Assembly: GCA_016201275.1 (NCBI GenBank)
Contig: JACQDB010000050.1
Coordinates: forward strand, 1 to 64,000
DNA from: Acidobacteriota bacterium
GTDB taxonomy: Bacteria; Acidobacteriota; Blastocatellia; UBA7656
Length of the DNA: 64,000 nucleotides
Direction: 5' to 3'
Shown: positions 27,382 through 36,275 of the stretch, piece after piece
How the letters are laid out: each line of letters starts with the position of its first letter
Position numbering within the stretch: position 1 is the first letter of the stretch
Notes under the pieces: generated by a model
Databases searched by the model: none
What the model saw: the letters and a program-made list of their open reading frames with translations, nothing else
Told to the model about the DNA's origin: nothing
Made by a program: the position numbers and the translations under genes

Positions 27382-27747
27382 GCGGTATCTTGGTGACTGC
27401 AATTCTAAGCGCGACCGTAACTACCCAGCCCTCTTTGCCCCACAGGGGCGTAGGAGATTAGCCAGTGCTGACAGGCACTGGAACCAAGTTGGACAAACGC
27501 TGTGCGCCCTGAAAGGGTGCAGGAAATAGATTGCCGCAAGCTTCCGGCGCTCTGTCAGAGCGCGACCGTCATGCCACCTTCGCCTTCCCGTGGCTTCACC
27601 ACGGGCTACTCTCCTGTGCGCCTCTGGCGCAAAAACGAATTCCCGTTGAGCAGCGGTCTCTGACTGCTGGCTTGGCTGTGCGCCTACGGCGCAAAAACTA
27701 AGCGACCGGCAATTTTCAAACCGGCTGGCTAGTCACGCACGACCTGT
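27382..27747. repeat. Cluster of short palindromes in non-coding DNA
   Basis: At least six short inverted repeats occur here: GCCCCACAGGGGC, CAGTGCTGACAGGCACTG, GCGCCCTGAAAGGGTGC, GCGCTCTGTCAGAGCGC, CCCGTGGCTTCACCACGGG, and GCGCCTCTGGCGC with its variant GCGCCTACGGCGC. This is REP-like DNA. I see no gene in it. Confidence 0.5.
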
Positions 27748-27857
27748 TATATAGAGCGTGTCGCGTCAATGGATGTTCTGCCCAGATATGGTGTGTGATG
27801 GTTTGACCATCTACAACATATGGGCGGTTTCTGAAATTCTACGACCCGCTCTATATA
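27748..27857. repeat. 110-bp imperfect palindrome
   Basis: TATATAGAGCG at 27748 faces CGCTCTATATA at 27847. Inner matches include GTCG/CGAC, GCCCA/TGGGC and an apical GATGGT-TTG-ACCATC, so nearly the whole length folds into one long hairpin. It may be a MITE, a structured RNA or a terminator for the minus-strand EEP gene that ends at 27906. Confidence 0.55.
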
Positions 27858-27905
27858 GAAGTCGAGAGCGGGTTGCTCTTTATGCTGCTTGAGAAGCGCA
27901 GTGGA

Positions 27906-28652
27906 TTACACTTTCAGTTGTGTCAGCAAGGGAAGATGATCGGAGGCTTGTGCAAGCTCTTGAAGATTATTTACAACCGTGCAGCTTTGTAGCCTATCGG
28001 AAAAAGCAGTTGGAATGAACAAGTAATCAAAGCGTATATGCGGCTCCCAGGCAGGGAAAGTATAACCCTTTTCATCTGGATGCAAAGCGCGAAAGCCATC
28101 CAGGTAATTCATGTCCAACATCGTTTTGATGGTCTCTCTCTGTATATCTCGACCGCTTAACCAAACCATAGCGCGAATCCACGCGGGTAGTTTTTCGGTG
28201 TTCAACCATTCACCCGGAGCCAGAGAGTTGAAATCTCCTACCACTACATGAAACCCCTGCTGGAAATTTTTAATGCTCTCAAGCATTCCTTTAATTTCCT
28301 CAACGCGCCGTCTCTCACTCCATTTCGATAACATCGCCCGAAGATGCAGGCCAAAGATGCGGGTTCGCTGCTCTTCCAAATGCAATTCCAATAAAGGATG
28401 CTTCGCTCCTCGCGGCGCGTGCCATTGATAATGCGTAATCTTCAAGCGGCTGATGAAGCCTACGGAGTGATTGCGGCGCGCAGCCCAAAATGGCATAGCG
28501 GTTTTCAGCGCCAGCCCTTCGATAACTTTTGGCGAGATGGCTTCCTGAAAAATCACCAGATCGGGCGCTATGGCGTTGATAACTTGAGCGATGCGCTCTT
28601 CGCGTCCGCTGCCGCCAAATCGTATGTTGTAGCTGAGTAATTTCAGGGTCAA
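27906..28652 (-). CDS. Endonuclease/exonuclease/phosphatase (EEP) family protein
   Basis: The 248-residue protein has the EEP fold signatures LLSYNIRFGG (N), DLVIFQEA (metal-binding E), HVVVGDFNSL (D and N) and the C-terminal ASDHLPLLTQL (D, H). These metal-dependent phosphodiesterases act on nucleic acids, nucleotides or phospholipids, and the substrate is not evident. No signal peptide, so cytoplasmic. It starts at TTG within TTGA, overlapping the stop of the nucleotidyltransferase-like gene, so the two are translationally coupled. Confidence 0.85.
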   Translation of the reverse strand: MTLKLLSYNIRFGGSGREERIAQVINAIAPDLVIFQEAISPKVIEGLALKTAMPFWAARRNHSVGFISRLKITHYQWHAPRGAKHPLLELHLEEQRTRIFGLHLRAMLSKWSERRRVEEIKGMLESIKNFQQGFHVVVGDFNSLAPGEWLNTEKLPAWIRAMVWLSGRDIQRETIKTMLDMNYLDGFRALHPDEKGYTFPAWEPHIRFDYLFIPTAFSDRLQSCTVVNNLQELAQASDHLPLLTQLKV

Positions 28653-29128
28653 GATTTTTCACCCGGTTCGATGATAATCACATAAGGCTGATTCATCAGC
28701 ACTTCACGGGCGAATAACACAAGGTTGGCAGTCGCTTGAAAATTGACTGGACGGTTGACCAACTGCTGCAATCGCTGTCGTAAAGGATTTAATGCCGGCG
28801 CGACCTCCGGTGTTTTATCGCTCAATGGTTTGGTGTGCAAGCCAGGGATATAAAACTCATCTGCAACCCAATACTGCATCACTTGATCGCCAATCAAGGT
28901 GACATCCAGATCGCTGGTTCCTCGCCCTTCCGCATCGAATGGCAGGCCGTCTTCATAGCGCTCATCCGTTACCACGCTACCGCGCAGTGCCACGCCGGTT
29001 TTTTCTGGAAGCCCGTTGATTAATTGATGACAAAATTCCTGAAATAATTTCTCATCACTATCAAAGCCCAAATCAATAATCCGTTGGCGCATTTCTTCGT
29101 CGCTCCTGGCGTTTGTATTTTTAGACAT
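28649..29128 (-). CDS. Nucleotidyltransferase-fold protein
   Basis: The 159-residue protein has the pattern of polymerase-beta-like nucleotidyltransferases: RGSVVTDERY near residue 49 followed by GTSDLDVTLIGD near 69 (GS...DxD). It is small, like minimal nucleotidyltransferases. The substrate and partner are unknown. It lies directly upstream of, and coupled to, an EEP phosphodiesterase gene, so a transfer/removal pair acting on the same nucleotide or RNA is conceivable. No HEPN partner is present, so this is not a standard MNT-HEPN toxin-antitoxin. Confidence 0.65.
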   Translation of the reverse strand: MSKNTNARSDEEMRQRIIDLGFDSDEKLFQEFCHQLINGLPEKTGVALRGSVVTDERYEDGLPFDAEGRGTSDLDVTLIGDQVMQYWVADEFYIPGLHTKPLSDKTPEVAPALNPLRQRLQQLVNRPVNFQATANLVLFAREVLMNQPYVIIIEPGEKS

Positions 29129-29560
29129 ATGCGATTTTCTACCATTCCTGTTTGACCATTTCCGTTTGGCGCTTCTTCTTTTCTACTTGCCTTGTTCCTC
29201 TCAAAGTTTCAAGCAATTCTTTGCCACCATCACGCTAAGTGAAACGACTGAACTGCAACCCGCGTTCCTTGATAAAAGCGGTGTTCAAGGGGATGATTTC
29301 TGTGGTTGTGTATAGGATGTTGACGTTCGATGTTCGAAAAAAAAACTCAAGATTTACCGATTCGATCAAACGGAAATGATGAGCGACTAGGCCGAAACGG
29401 AAAGCTTCTTAGAATCGTCATACCGCGTCCGCAAAAAATAGTTGTATTCAGAGAAACTTTCGGACAACATAAACAACGGCTTTCATCGTCAGAACAGATC
29501 ATAGCAACCATGTCTTTTCAGGAATTCACAAGGTCAGCAATTGACCCGGAGGATAGCGAA
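29129..29560. other. Intergenic region, no gene supported
   Basis: 432 bases between divergent genes. An open frame continues upstream of the next gene to 29330, but it has no ribosome site, no conserved domain and runs in front of a clear signal peptide, so I treat it as leader. Promoters for both directions are expected here. None is strong enough to mark. Confidence 0.4.
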
Positions 29561-31345
29561 ATGAACGTCAGAAACTTTTCTGTAGTCAGCGGACGAATGA
29601 TGATGATCGTAGCTTTACTATTTCATGCAGCTATCGGCACGATGGCGCAAAGCAGTCGGCCACGCTACAGCCATTCGCAAGCTACGCAAAGCCCGGATAC
29701 GATTCCTGTTGATACGGTTATTCGTTTGCGAATGAATACCTACCTTAGTTCCAAAAGTGCTCATGTTGGTGACACTTTTACCGCTACAGTGACCGACCCG
29801 GTTATGGTGAATGGCTTTGAAGCGCTCCCTCCGGGCGCAACCATTACCGGTCGCGTGACTCAGGTAGTACCGGCAAAACGCATGAATAAATCCGGGATGA
29901 TCGCTTTGGACTTCAATGAGATTTCATTGCCCAATGGCTTGAGTACGCAAATCGTTGGCGTATTGACATCCGATGACCCGACCGTAGAAAAAATGATAGA
30001 TGACGAGAACCGTATGTCTGGCGGCAAAGGCAAAGATGCGGCAGTGTTCATTGGCGGCAGTGGAATTTTAGGCGCGATTCTTGGCGGCGTCAGCGGAGGC
30101 GCGAAGGGCGCAGCCGTCGGCGGCGCAGTCGGTGCAGGCGTCGGGCTGGCTTCGGTTTTACTCTCGAAAGGTGAAGAGGCGATGGTTCCCGCCGGAACCG
30201 AATTTGGATTGCGCTTGAAACAGCCGCTGCCGGTTCCCAATGCCGCGAATACCTATGACCCAGCCGTTGACAATAGCGTTGACCGAAGCGCGCCAGGCAA
30301 TTCAAGCCAGGCCAATCCGCCGGATTCATCTGCCGAAGTTCGCGCTCAAGCTTCCAGAAATTCTGATAGAGAAGTGGAGAATACCAGTCGAACCAGCGAG
30401 CGCCTCCCGCAACCTTCAGACAGCGATGTTGCTTCAACGCCGCCGCCCACGAATACCTCACGCGACAGCGAGGCGCAACCAACCACAGCCGATGAATCAA
30501 GAGAGACGCAGCCTCGTGAGGAAGATTTGCCGCTCGATTCAGTGACCATGATTCGCCGCGCTCAACAGGCGCTGCGTGAGGAAGGTTATTATGAAGGAGC
30601 TGTTGATGGCGTGTTGACGCCGCGCTTTGAAAATTCTTTGAAGACCTATCAGCGCGAACATAATTTGCCGCAAACCGGACGGCTGGACCTGGAAACTGCC
30701 AAGAGCCTGCGAATTGTCGGCGCGAGCCGTGCGGTCGCCTCCTCTCAGCGCACCCCCTCCTCGGCGCGGCAGAGTTCTTCCGCCAATCCTTCAAACCCAA
30801 GCCCTGCGCGCCCCACTGTCGAACGACCGAGCGTTTCGACTTCAACCGAAGATTCATCGGCGGTTCCTTCGTCTTCAAGAGAACGCTCCCGTCAACCGAC
30901 TATCGAAACCAGTTCAACGCAAAATCAATCGGTCAGCCAAACGCAGGGAGCGACCACTTCGAGCGCCGCAAAATTGCAACGCCAGGCCGCCGATTTGCTG
31001 GCCGAATATCAACGCTTGATCGGCGTGCGTTTGACCGGCACAGGCATGGAAATGTCCGGCAAGGCGGTCTACACAGATGATGAAATCAGCCTGCTTTATG
31101 CCTTCGATTCGTTTGCCAATTCAACGCAACTCTACTCCCGACTGCTGCCTTCTCTGCAATCGCAACAGGGACTTCGCAGCGCCACGCTGGCGATGGCTAG
31201 AGAGGCTAGAAAGACCGACAAGATTTTTACGACCTCAGCGAACCGCTGGGCCAATGCCTTGAATCCGCGCTGGGACGCGATTCGACAAGAAGTGTTAAAA
31301 CTGATGTACGTCTTCAGTATTAATACTGCGGAATTGGATTATTAA
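29561..31345 (+). CDS. Exported protein with glycine zipper and peptidoglycan-binding domain
   Basis: ATG at 29561 follows GGAGGATAGCGAA and opens a signal peptide (about residues 10-30, MMMIVALLFHAAIGTMAQ). The 594-residue product then has a beta-rich domain (DTVIRLRMNTYLSSKSAHVGDTFTATV), a glycine-rich hydrophobic stretch (about 165-205) like a membrane glycine zipper, a long S/P/R-rich linker, a PG_binding_1 domain (MIRRAQQALREEGYYEGAVDG, YQREHNLPQTGRLD) and a second linker before a helical C-terminal domain. It probably anchors to cell wall. Function unknown. Confidence 0.75.
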   Translation: MNVRNFSVVSGRMMMIVALLFHAAIGTMAQSSRPRYSHSQATQSPDTIPVDTVIRLRMNTYLSSKSAHVGDTFTATVTDPVMVNGFEALPPGATITGRVTQVVPAKRMNKSGMIALDFNEISLPNGLSTQIVGVLTSDDPTVEKMIDDENRMSGGKGKDAAVFIGGSGILGAILGGVSGGAKGAAVGGAVGAGVGLASVLLSKGEEAMVPAGTEFGLRLKQPLPVPNAANTYDPAVDNSVDRSAPGNSSQANPPDSSAEVRAQASRNSDREVENTSRTSERLPQPSDSDVASTPPPTNTSRDSEAQPTTADESRETQPREEDLPLDSVTMIRRAQQALREEGYYEGAVDGVLTPRFENSLKTYQREHNLPQTGRLDLETAKSLRIVGASRAVASSQRTPSSARQSSSANPSNPSPARPTVERPSVSTSTEDSSAVPSSSRERSRQPTIETSSTQNQSVSQTQGATTSSAAKLQRQAADLLAEYQRLIGVRLTGTGMEMSGKAVYTDDEISLLYAFDSFANSTQLYSRLLPSLQSQQGLRSATLAMAREARKTDKIFTTSANRWANALNPRWDAIRQEVLKLMYVFSINTAELDY

Positions 31346-31530
31346 ATTCGCGGCGACAGCAACAGTCAACAGCTTGATAGCAGAGCGCAACTTCCTTCAA
31401 GTCGTTCATTGGCAGAATCACCAAATATTTCGCGTGCGTATCAACGGCGTTCCGCTCTGCTGCTTTTATTTCCACTACAGTTCGCCTACAATCCTTTACC
31501 TGCAACATCTCAATTGAAATCATGTTAGTG
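31335..31530 (-). pseudogene. Possible GxxExxY-family remnant
   Basis: The minus-strand frame contains TVVEIKAAERN followed after a few residues by a THAKYLVIL stretch. This resembles the VEIKAVE...HEAQLLTYL core of the small GxxExxY family. The N-terminal GxxExxY motif itself is absent and the rest is degenerate, so it is at best a decayed fragment between two plus-strand genes. Confidence 0.3.
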
Positions 31531-31558
31531 GTTTGATGCGTAGTGTTCCGCTTCTCCC

Positions 31559-32902
31559 ATGAAAGACTTAAAGGAACAAGCAAAATCGTTCTTCTTAAAC
31601 GCGCTCGAATTGGCTGACCTGCATTCTTTACTACAACAGAAAGTTCAAGTGGTTGACCAGCAATTATTCTTCGATCAGGAAGTCATCGAGTTGAATCATT
31701 ATGATGAAGTTTTGCTGATCGGTTTTGGTAAAGCCAGCCTCACGATGGGCGCAACGATTGAAGCCATACTCAAAGATAAAATCAAAAGAGGTATACTGGT
31801 CACCAACCATCGAACTCCCAGACCATTCATTTCAGAAGTCATTGTTGCCGGTCACCCTACGCCTAATGAACGTAGCCTATTCGCCGCCCAAGAAATTATT
31901 TCCGCACTTCAAAGCGCTACAGCAAAGACGCTGATTCTCTTTTTAATTTCCGGCGGCGGGTCTGCTCTGGTCGAATTGCCAGTGGTGGGCGTCACCCTGA
32001 ACGATTTGCAAATCGTCAATAAAACATTGGTCGAAAGTGGCGCGACGATACAGGAAATTAATATCATTAGAAAAAAGTTATCGCAGATAAAAGGCGGCAG
32101 GCTGGGAAAGCTAGTAGAAAATTTCCAGACTCTGGCTATCTATCTTTCGGATGTCAATGAAGGCGATTTAGGCGCGCTGGCATCCGGTCCGCTTATTGAA
32201 GAAGAAGAGAATTCAAGTCGGTTGCAAACCATCATTGAACGATACGACTTAAGCAAAAAACTTCCTGCGGCTATCACCAAATATTTGCAGAGGGAACAAC
32301 TGCCCAGAAAAGAAAAAAAACGAAAGGCGAAAAAATCGAAATCGAAAGTTTTTCATTTGTTGTTACTACAGAACCGCGACCTGCTGGAGATTGCTGCGCG
32401 ATTGGCCAGTCAGCAAGGGTTCAAAGTAGAGATTTGCTCAGAGATTGTCGAAGGCAACTACAGAGTTGTAGCGGATGCGCTCTGCAAAAAATTGCAGGAA
32501 GTGGCGAAGGCAAGAGGGGCAGACCCTGTATGTTTGGTTTCCGGCGGGGAAGTGGAATGCCCTGTGAAAGCGCAAGGCATAGGTGGGCGCAATCAGGAAT
32601 TCGTGCTATACTCAGCGGCCAGATTCGCTGAGTTCGATAGTGATTTTGATATAGCAATACTTTCGGGCGGCACCGATGGGATAGACGGAAGTAGTTGCGC
32701 GGCGGGCGCGGTCATCGGCAGCGGCGATAGCTTAAAAAGTTTTGAATGTGGTTTCGACGCTACAACCTATATTCATCAAAACGATTCGCATTCTTTTTTG
32801 AAGCAAACCGGTGGATTGATCATGACCGGCCCAACGGGGAACAATGTTCGGGACCTACGGATTTTGTTAGCCAGACCAAAAACTAAAGGAGAGAAAACAT
32901 GA
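31559..32902 (+). CDS. gck: Glycerate 2-kinase, class II (GckA/TtuD, MOFRL)
   Basis: The 447-residue protein phosphorylates glycerate, linking glyoxylate or serine-type metabolism to glycolysis. Signatures: LLIGFGKASLTMG and VAGHPTPNE (N-terminal domain), FLISGGGSALVELP, KKLSQIKGGRLGKL, and in the MOFRL C-terminal part GGRNQEFVLYSA, GTDGIDG, AAGAVI and TGPTGNNVRDL. A lysine-rich insertion (KEKKRKAKKSKSK) near residue 255 is unusual. The next gene overlaps its stop by four bases. Confidence 0.92.
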   Translation: MKDLKEQAKSFFLNALELADLHSLLQQKVQVVDQQLFFDQEVIELNHYDEVLLIGFGKASLTMGATIEAILKDKIKRGILVTNHRTPRPFISEVIVAGHPTPNERSLFAAQEIISALQSATAKTLILFLISGGGSALVELPVVGVTLNDLQIVNKTLVESGATIQEINIIRKKLSQIKGGRLGKLVENFQTLAIYLSDVNEGDLGALASGPLIEEEENSSRLQTIIERYDLSKKLPAAITKYLQREQLPRKEKKRKAKKSKSKVFHLLLLQNRDLLEIAARLASQQGFKVEICSEIVEGNYRVVADALCKKLQEVAKARGADPVCLVSGGEVECPVKAQGIGGRNQEFVLYSAARFAEFDSDFDIAILSGGTDGIDGSSCAAGAVIGSGDSLKSFECGFDATTYIHQNDSHSFLKQTGGLIMTGPTGNNVRDLRILLARPKTKGEKT

Positions 32903-33375
32903 ATAAGAAAGGCTTGTGTCTGATAATTTTTCTACTGCTACTTATAGGGTGTTCGGAGAAGCCCCAACCGACCACCACCAAACCTAAAGCCGAAGGCGAC
33001 CCCAAACGCGCCAAGTTTCAAAGAAATATTGATGAGACTAGCGCCGAAGGCAAAGAGATGATCGAAAAGGTCAAAGCCATGAAGCCGGAAGTCAATGAGA
33101 AGGTGTCGGCAAAAACCCTAGGCGAGATCATCGAAGACTACGCTACCAACAAAGGCGATTTCAATATCAAGCCTATCGGCTGGGCGGCTTCCAAGAAGGC
33201 CACCAATAACTGGAAAATTGTCTATTATTATCAAGACTATTCCGGGCAGTACACGGCTGCAGAGTGGGAATACAACCCGGAGACCAAGAAACTTTACCCC
33301 TTTGAGTTTACGAATGCGCCTACCTTTTATACCGATATGGGCGCGGCGAACTCAAACAGTAAAGCCAAGAAGTAA
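32899..33375 (+). CDS. Small lipoprotein of unknown function
   Basis: The 158-residue protein has a signal ending in the lipobox LLIGC, so it is probably lipidated at Cys18 or so. A charged linker follows (KPQPTTTKPKAEGDPKRAK) and then a small aromatic-rich domain (NNWKIVYYYQDYSGQYTAAEWEYN). The start overlaps the glycerate kinase stop (ATGA) and has AAAGGAGAGAAAAC. No family recognised. Confidence 0.7.
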   Translation: MNKKGLCLIIFLLLLIGCSEKPQPTTTKPKAEGDPKRAKFQRNIDETSAEGKEMIEKVKAMKPEVNEKVSAKTLGEIIEDYATNKGDFNIKPIGWAASKKATNNWKIVYYYQDYSGQYTAAEWEYNPETKKLYPFEFTNAPTFYTDMGAANSNSKAKK

Positions 33376-33402
33376 ATTCCAGTCGGCTTGTGGGTTTCAT
33401 CC

Positions 33403-33467
33403 AAGGCTTTCTGAAATGTGGTGAGGCGTATCTATGGATGCCAACTCCGAATATTTCAGAAAGCCTT
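33403..33467 (+). terminator. Long-stem terminator-like hairpin
   Basis: AAGGCTTTCTGAAAT and ATTTCAGAAAGCCTT are perfectly complementary over 15 bases, separated by 35 bases, and are followed by TTCC. It lies shortly after the lipoprotein gene. Confidence 0.5.
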
Positions 33468-33646
33468 TTCCTTTTGTCTATCAAGGTTGAATCTCTGCGC
33501 TACATACGTACAAAACTCTTCCTGCTTGATTACTGGTTCTTCGATCTGGAACAAGCTCTAAATCCCATTTGGGATTGATGCTATAAAGGAGGAGAGGGCT
33601 GAATGGCAGGGATTCACCTTTGGCACTCATCTTCTGGACAAATATA

Positions 33647-35062
33647 ATGGCTTTGATGAACCGAACAATCTTAATCGTTGATGATGAATATGCGGCGCGT
33701 TATGGCATGAAACGGTCGCTTGAAAAATCCGGCTTCACGATCTTGGAGGCTGACTCCATTTCCAGCGCCGAGAAGCTGGTGGAGCGGGAGAAACCGCAGG
33801 TCGTTTTGCTGGATGTGAAACTGACGGCTGAATCTGGGCTGGACTATCTGCCGACTTTGGTTGCCAAAGCGTTTGCGCCTCTAGTGATTATTGTGACGGC
33901 ACATGGCTCGGAGCGCCTTGCAGTTGAGGCTATCCAAAAGGGCGCATATAACTATCTGGCAAAACCCTTCGATGTGGATGAACTCAGAATCACCGTGCAA
34001 AACGCTGCCGAGGCTTTTGCACTGCGACAAGAGAATAGACGCTTGAAGGAGCGACTGGCAGAGGCTGAGACTTTTGGCGACTTGATTGGCAAATCGCCTA
34101 CGATGAAACGTGTCTATTCGTTAATTGAAAAGGTCGCTCAGACCAGAGCCAGCGTGATGATTACCGGCGAATCAGGAACCGGAAAAGAACTGGTAGCGAG
34201 GGAAATTCATGCGAGAAGCCAGGAAAGGGAAGGGGCTTTTGTTGCCATCAACTGTGCCGCTATGCCTGAGCAATTGATCGAGTCGGAGCTATTCGGCCAC
34301 GAAAAAGGTGCCTTTACCGGCGCTGGAAATCGTCGCCTGGGCAAGTTTGAAGCGGCGCATCAAGGGACGTTCTTTTTAGATGAGATAGGAGATATGAGTC
34401 TGGTCACCCAAGCCAAGATTTTGCGAGTCATTGAAGAGCGCAAATTTCAACGCCTGGGCAGTAACGAAACTCTCGCAACTGATGTGCGTATCATCAGCGC
34501 TACGAACAAGAATTTAGAGCAGGAAGTAGCCGCGCAACAATTTCGCGCCGACCTCTATTTCAGATTATGCGTGGTCTCTATCGAACTGCCTGCGCTGCGT
34601 GACAGAAGAGATGATATTGCTTATCTGGCGCAATCCTTTTGCGCCAATTACGCGCTGCTGTACAAGCGCAAGGCCTCAGCTATTTCGTCACCAGCGCTGA
34701 ATCTGCTTCTACAATATGACTGGCCTGGCAATGTCAGACAACTGAAAAATTGCTTGGAGCGCGCCGTTGTCCTGGCCGAAGGTGAAGAGATTACTTTAAA
34801 AGATTTACCTCAAGAAATATTATCTAAAAGCAAAACTCAAAGAACTAAAGAAAGCGCATCCTCTGCGACTGATTCTTTATTTGCGTTGGAGTTTCAAGAG
34901 GCAAAAAGAGCCTTTGAGCGCTCGTATATTGAGCGTTGTTTAGAGCAAACTTCCGGCAATATCACACAAGCCGCCGCCCTTTTGAAGATGCACCGCCAAA
35001 GCCTGCAACACAAGATCAAAGAGTTGGGCTTAACCAAAAAGTTTATTGCTCAAGGTGAATAA
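33647..35062 (+). CDS. NtrC-family sigma-54-dependent response regulator
   Basis: The 471-residue protein has a receiver domain (ILIVDDEYAARYGM; phosphorylated Asp in VVLLDVKL, about residue 50; K in YLAKPFDV). A AAA+ domain follows (GESGTGKELVAREIH, the sigma-54 contact loop GAFTGA, DEIGDM, PGNVRQLKN). The C-terminal Fis-type helix-turn-helix is NITQAAALLKMHRQSLQHKI. It activates sigma-54 promoters when phosphorylated. No sensor kinase is adjacent. Two in-frame ATGs (33647, 33656) are possible; the frame opens earlier at a TTG. Confidence 0.92.
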   Translation: MALMNRTILIVDDEYAARYGMKRSLEKSGFTILEADSISSAEKLVEREKPQVVLLDVKLTAESGLDYLPTLVAKAFAPLVIIVTAHGSERLAVEAIQKGAYNYLAKPFDVDELRITVQNAAEAFALRQENRRLKERLAEAETFGDLIGKSPTMKRVYSLIEKVAQTRASVMITGESGTGKELVAREIHARSQEREGAFVAINCAAMPEQLIESELFGHEKGAFTGAGNRRLGKFEAAHQGTFFLDEIGDMSLVTQAKILRVIEERKFQRLGSNETLATDVRIISATNKNLEQEVAAQQFRADLYFRLCVVSIELPALRDRRDDIAYLAQSFCANYALLYKRKASAISSPALNLLLQYDWPGNVRQLKNCLERAVVLAEGEEITLKDLPQEILSKSKTQRTKESASSATDSLFALEFQEAKRAFERSYIERCLEQTSGNITQAAALLKMHRQSLQHKIKELGLTKKFIAQGE

Positions 35063-35074
35063 ACTTTTTGGTTA
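35031..35074. terminator. Bidirectional terminator between the regulator gene and ssb
   Basis: TAACCAAAAAGTTTATT and AATAAACTTTTTGGTTA form a 17-bp perfect stem with a 10-base loop. It overlaps the regulator's stop codon and separates it from the convergent ssb gene, so it can serve both strands. Confidence 0.65.
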
Positions 35075-35082
35075 GAGTGAAA

Positions 35083-35520
35083 TTAAAACGGTATATCGTC
35101 GTCCGAGAGATTGCCGGGCATTTCCGGCGGTGCGCTTTCTCTGCTGCCAGCAGGTTTCTCTTCTCTGGGTGCGAAACTCTCGTCGCCGCCTCTTGCGCCA
35201 ATAAACTGCAAGTCGCTGCATTGAACTTCTAGTGTCGTTCTCGTGTTACCATCTCTATCCTTATACTCGGACTGCGATAGCTTACCTTCGATATAAACCT
35301 GTTTGCCTTTGCTAAGATACTGATTGGCGATTTCAGCCAGCCGACGCCAAGTGGTGATGCGAAACCAGGTGGTTATATCTTGGAAATCGCCTGCTTTATC
35401 CTTTTTGCGCTCGGTAGTGGCCACCGTAAAACTACAGACCGGTGTGCCGTCCGAAGTGTAGCGGATTTCCGGGTCGCGCCCTAGATAACCGACAATGGTG
35501 ATTTTATTAAAAGATGCCAT
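35083..35520 (-). CDS. ssb: Single-stranded DNA-binding protein
   Basis: The 145-residue protein has an OB fold at about residues 3-108 (NKITIVGYLGRDPEIRYTSDG, GKQVYIEGKLSQSEYKDRDG). A short disordered linker leads to the acidic tip DDDIPF, which binds partner proteins. This is the normal bacterial SSB layout, slightly short. ATG is preceded by AAGGAGGCTTT. It protects single-stranded DNA in replication and repair. Confidence 0.95.
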   Translation of the reverse strand: MASFNKITIVGYLGRDPEIRYTSDGTPVCSFTVATTERKKDKAGDFQDITTWFRITTWRRLAEIANQYLSKGKQVYIEGKLSQSEYKDRDGNTRTTLEVQCSDLQFIGARGGDESFAPREEKPAGSRESAPPEMPGNLSDDDIPF

Positions 35521-35601
35521 AAAGCCTCCTTATAGGTTTGGTTGTGTTAGTTCAAGGTTGTTGCTACAAAAACGAAAAGTGAAAATTGCAGAAGCGGTGA
35601 C

Positions 35602-36081
35602 TTACATTTTGTAATCACTGGCGTCATCTAACAGATCATCAGGCCAATCATCATCGTCATCTTGTGAAGCCACTTCTTCAATGATTGAGGAGGCGGAATT
35701 ATTGATGACCTCTTCATTGACATAGATCGGGCAATCGGCACGCATAGCCAGAGCAATCGCATCGCTTGGCCGCGAATCAATCAAGATGACTTCGCCATTT
35801 TTAATTAATTCGATCACTGAAAAAAAAGTATTATCAATTAAATCGGTGATGATAATCCGTCTGACCGTCGCCCCGAATTCCATAATAATATTCTTAATCA
35901 GATCGTGCGTCATGGGACGTTGCGAAGGCAGTTTTTCAATCTCTAAGGCGATGGCATTCGCTTCAAAAGCTCCTACCCAAATCGGTAACATGGCCTCGCC
36001 GTTGATGTCCTTGAGAATAATTATGGGCGTATTGGCTGCCGGGTCCATCATTAAACCACGAATCTTCATCTCGATTTCCAT
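35602..36081 (-). CDS. Bifunctional nuclease domain (DUF151) protein
   Basis: ATG at 36081 is chosen over the GTG codon before it because AAAGGAATTGTG gives better spacing. The 159-residue protein fits the DUF151/BFN family (IILKDINGEAMLPIWVGAFEANAIALEIE, and the conserved RPSDAIALAMRADCPIYVNEEV). Plant members have nuclease activity and bacterial roles are unclear. The C-terminus is strongly acidic (QDDDDDWPDDLLDD). It lies next to ssb on the same strand, separated by 81 bases. Confidence 0.88.
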   Translation of the reverse strand: MEIEMKIRGLMMDPAANTPIIILKDINGEAMLPIWVGAFEANAIALEIEKLPSQRPMTHDLIKNIIMEFGATVRRIIITDLIDNTFFSVIELIKNGEVILIDSRPSDAIALAMRADCPIYVNEEVINNSASSIIEEVASQDDDDDWPDDLLDDASDYKM

Positions 36082-36275
36082 CACAATTCCTTTCTACTGC
36101 GTTCAAAATTAAATCACAAACGACCGGCAAAGTCCAAAAATAAAAACCTGCAATTTGGCCTATTTTCTACAATGAAAGTGAATTTTGTAGGATAACCGCT
36201 TGACGCCTCGCTTGACAGAAGAAATTGCGACCGATTAGGATGCAAAAGCCCTTGAACGTTGGAGGAATTGGCAGG

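Noticed and set aside
27284..27529. 81-codon frame MNGQKGQ...
   Set aside because: It is made by the tandem 26-bp repeats and palindromes and looks non-coding.
27748..27790. Resemblance of the palindrome's left arm to the 3' end of mqnE (about 54258-54300)
   Set aside because: Shared bases are scattered (about 27 of 36), the frame is not kept, and the neighbourhood differs; probably chance.
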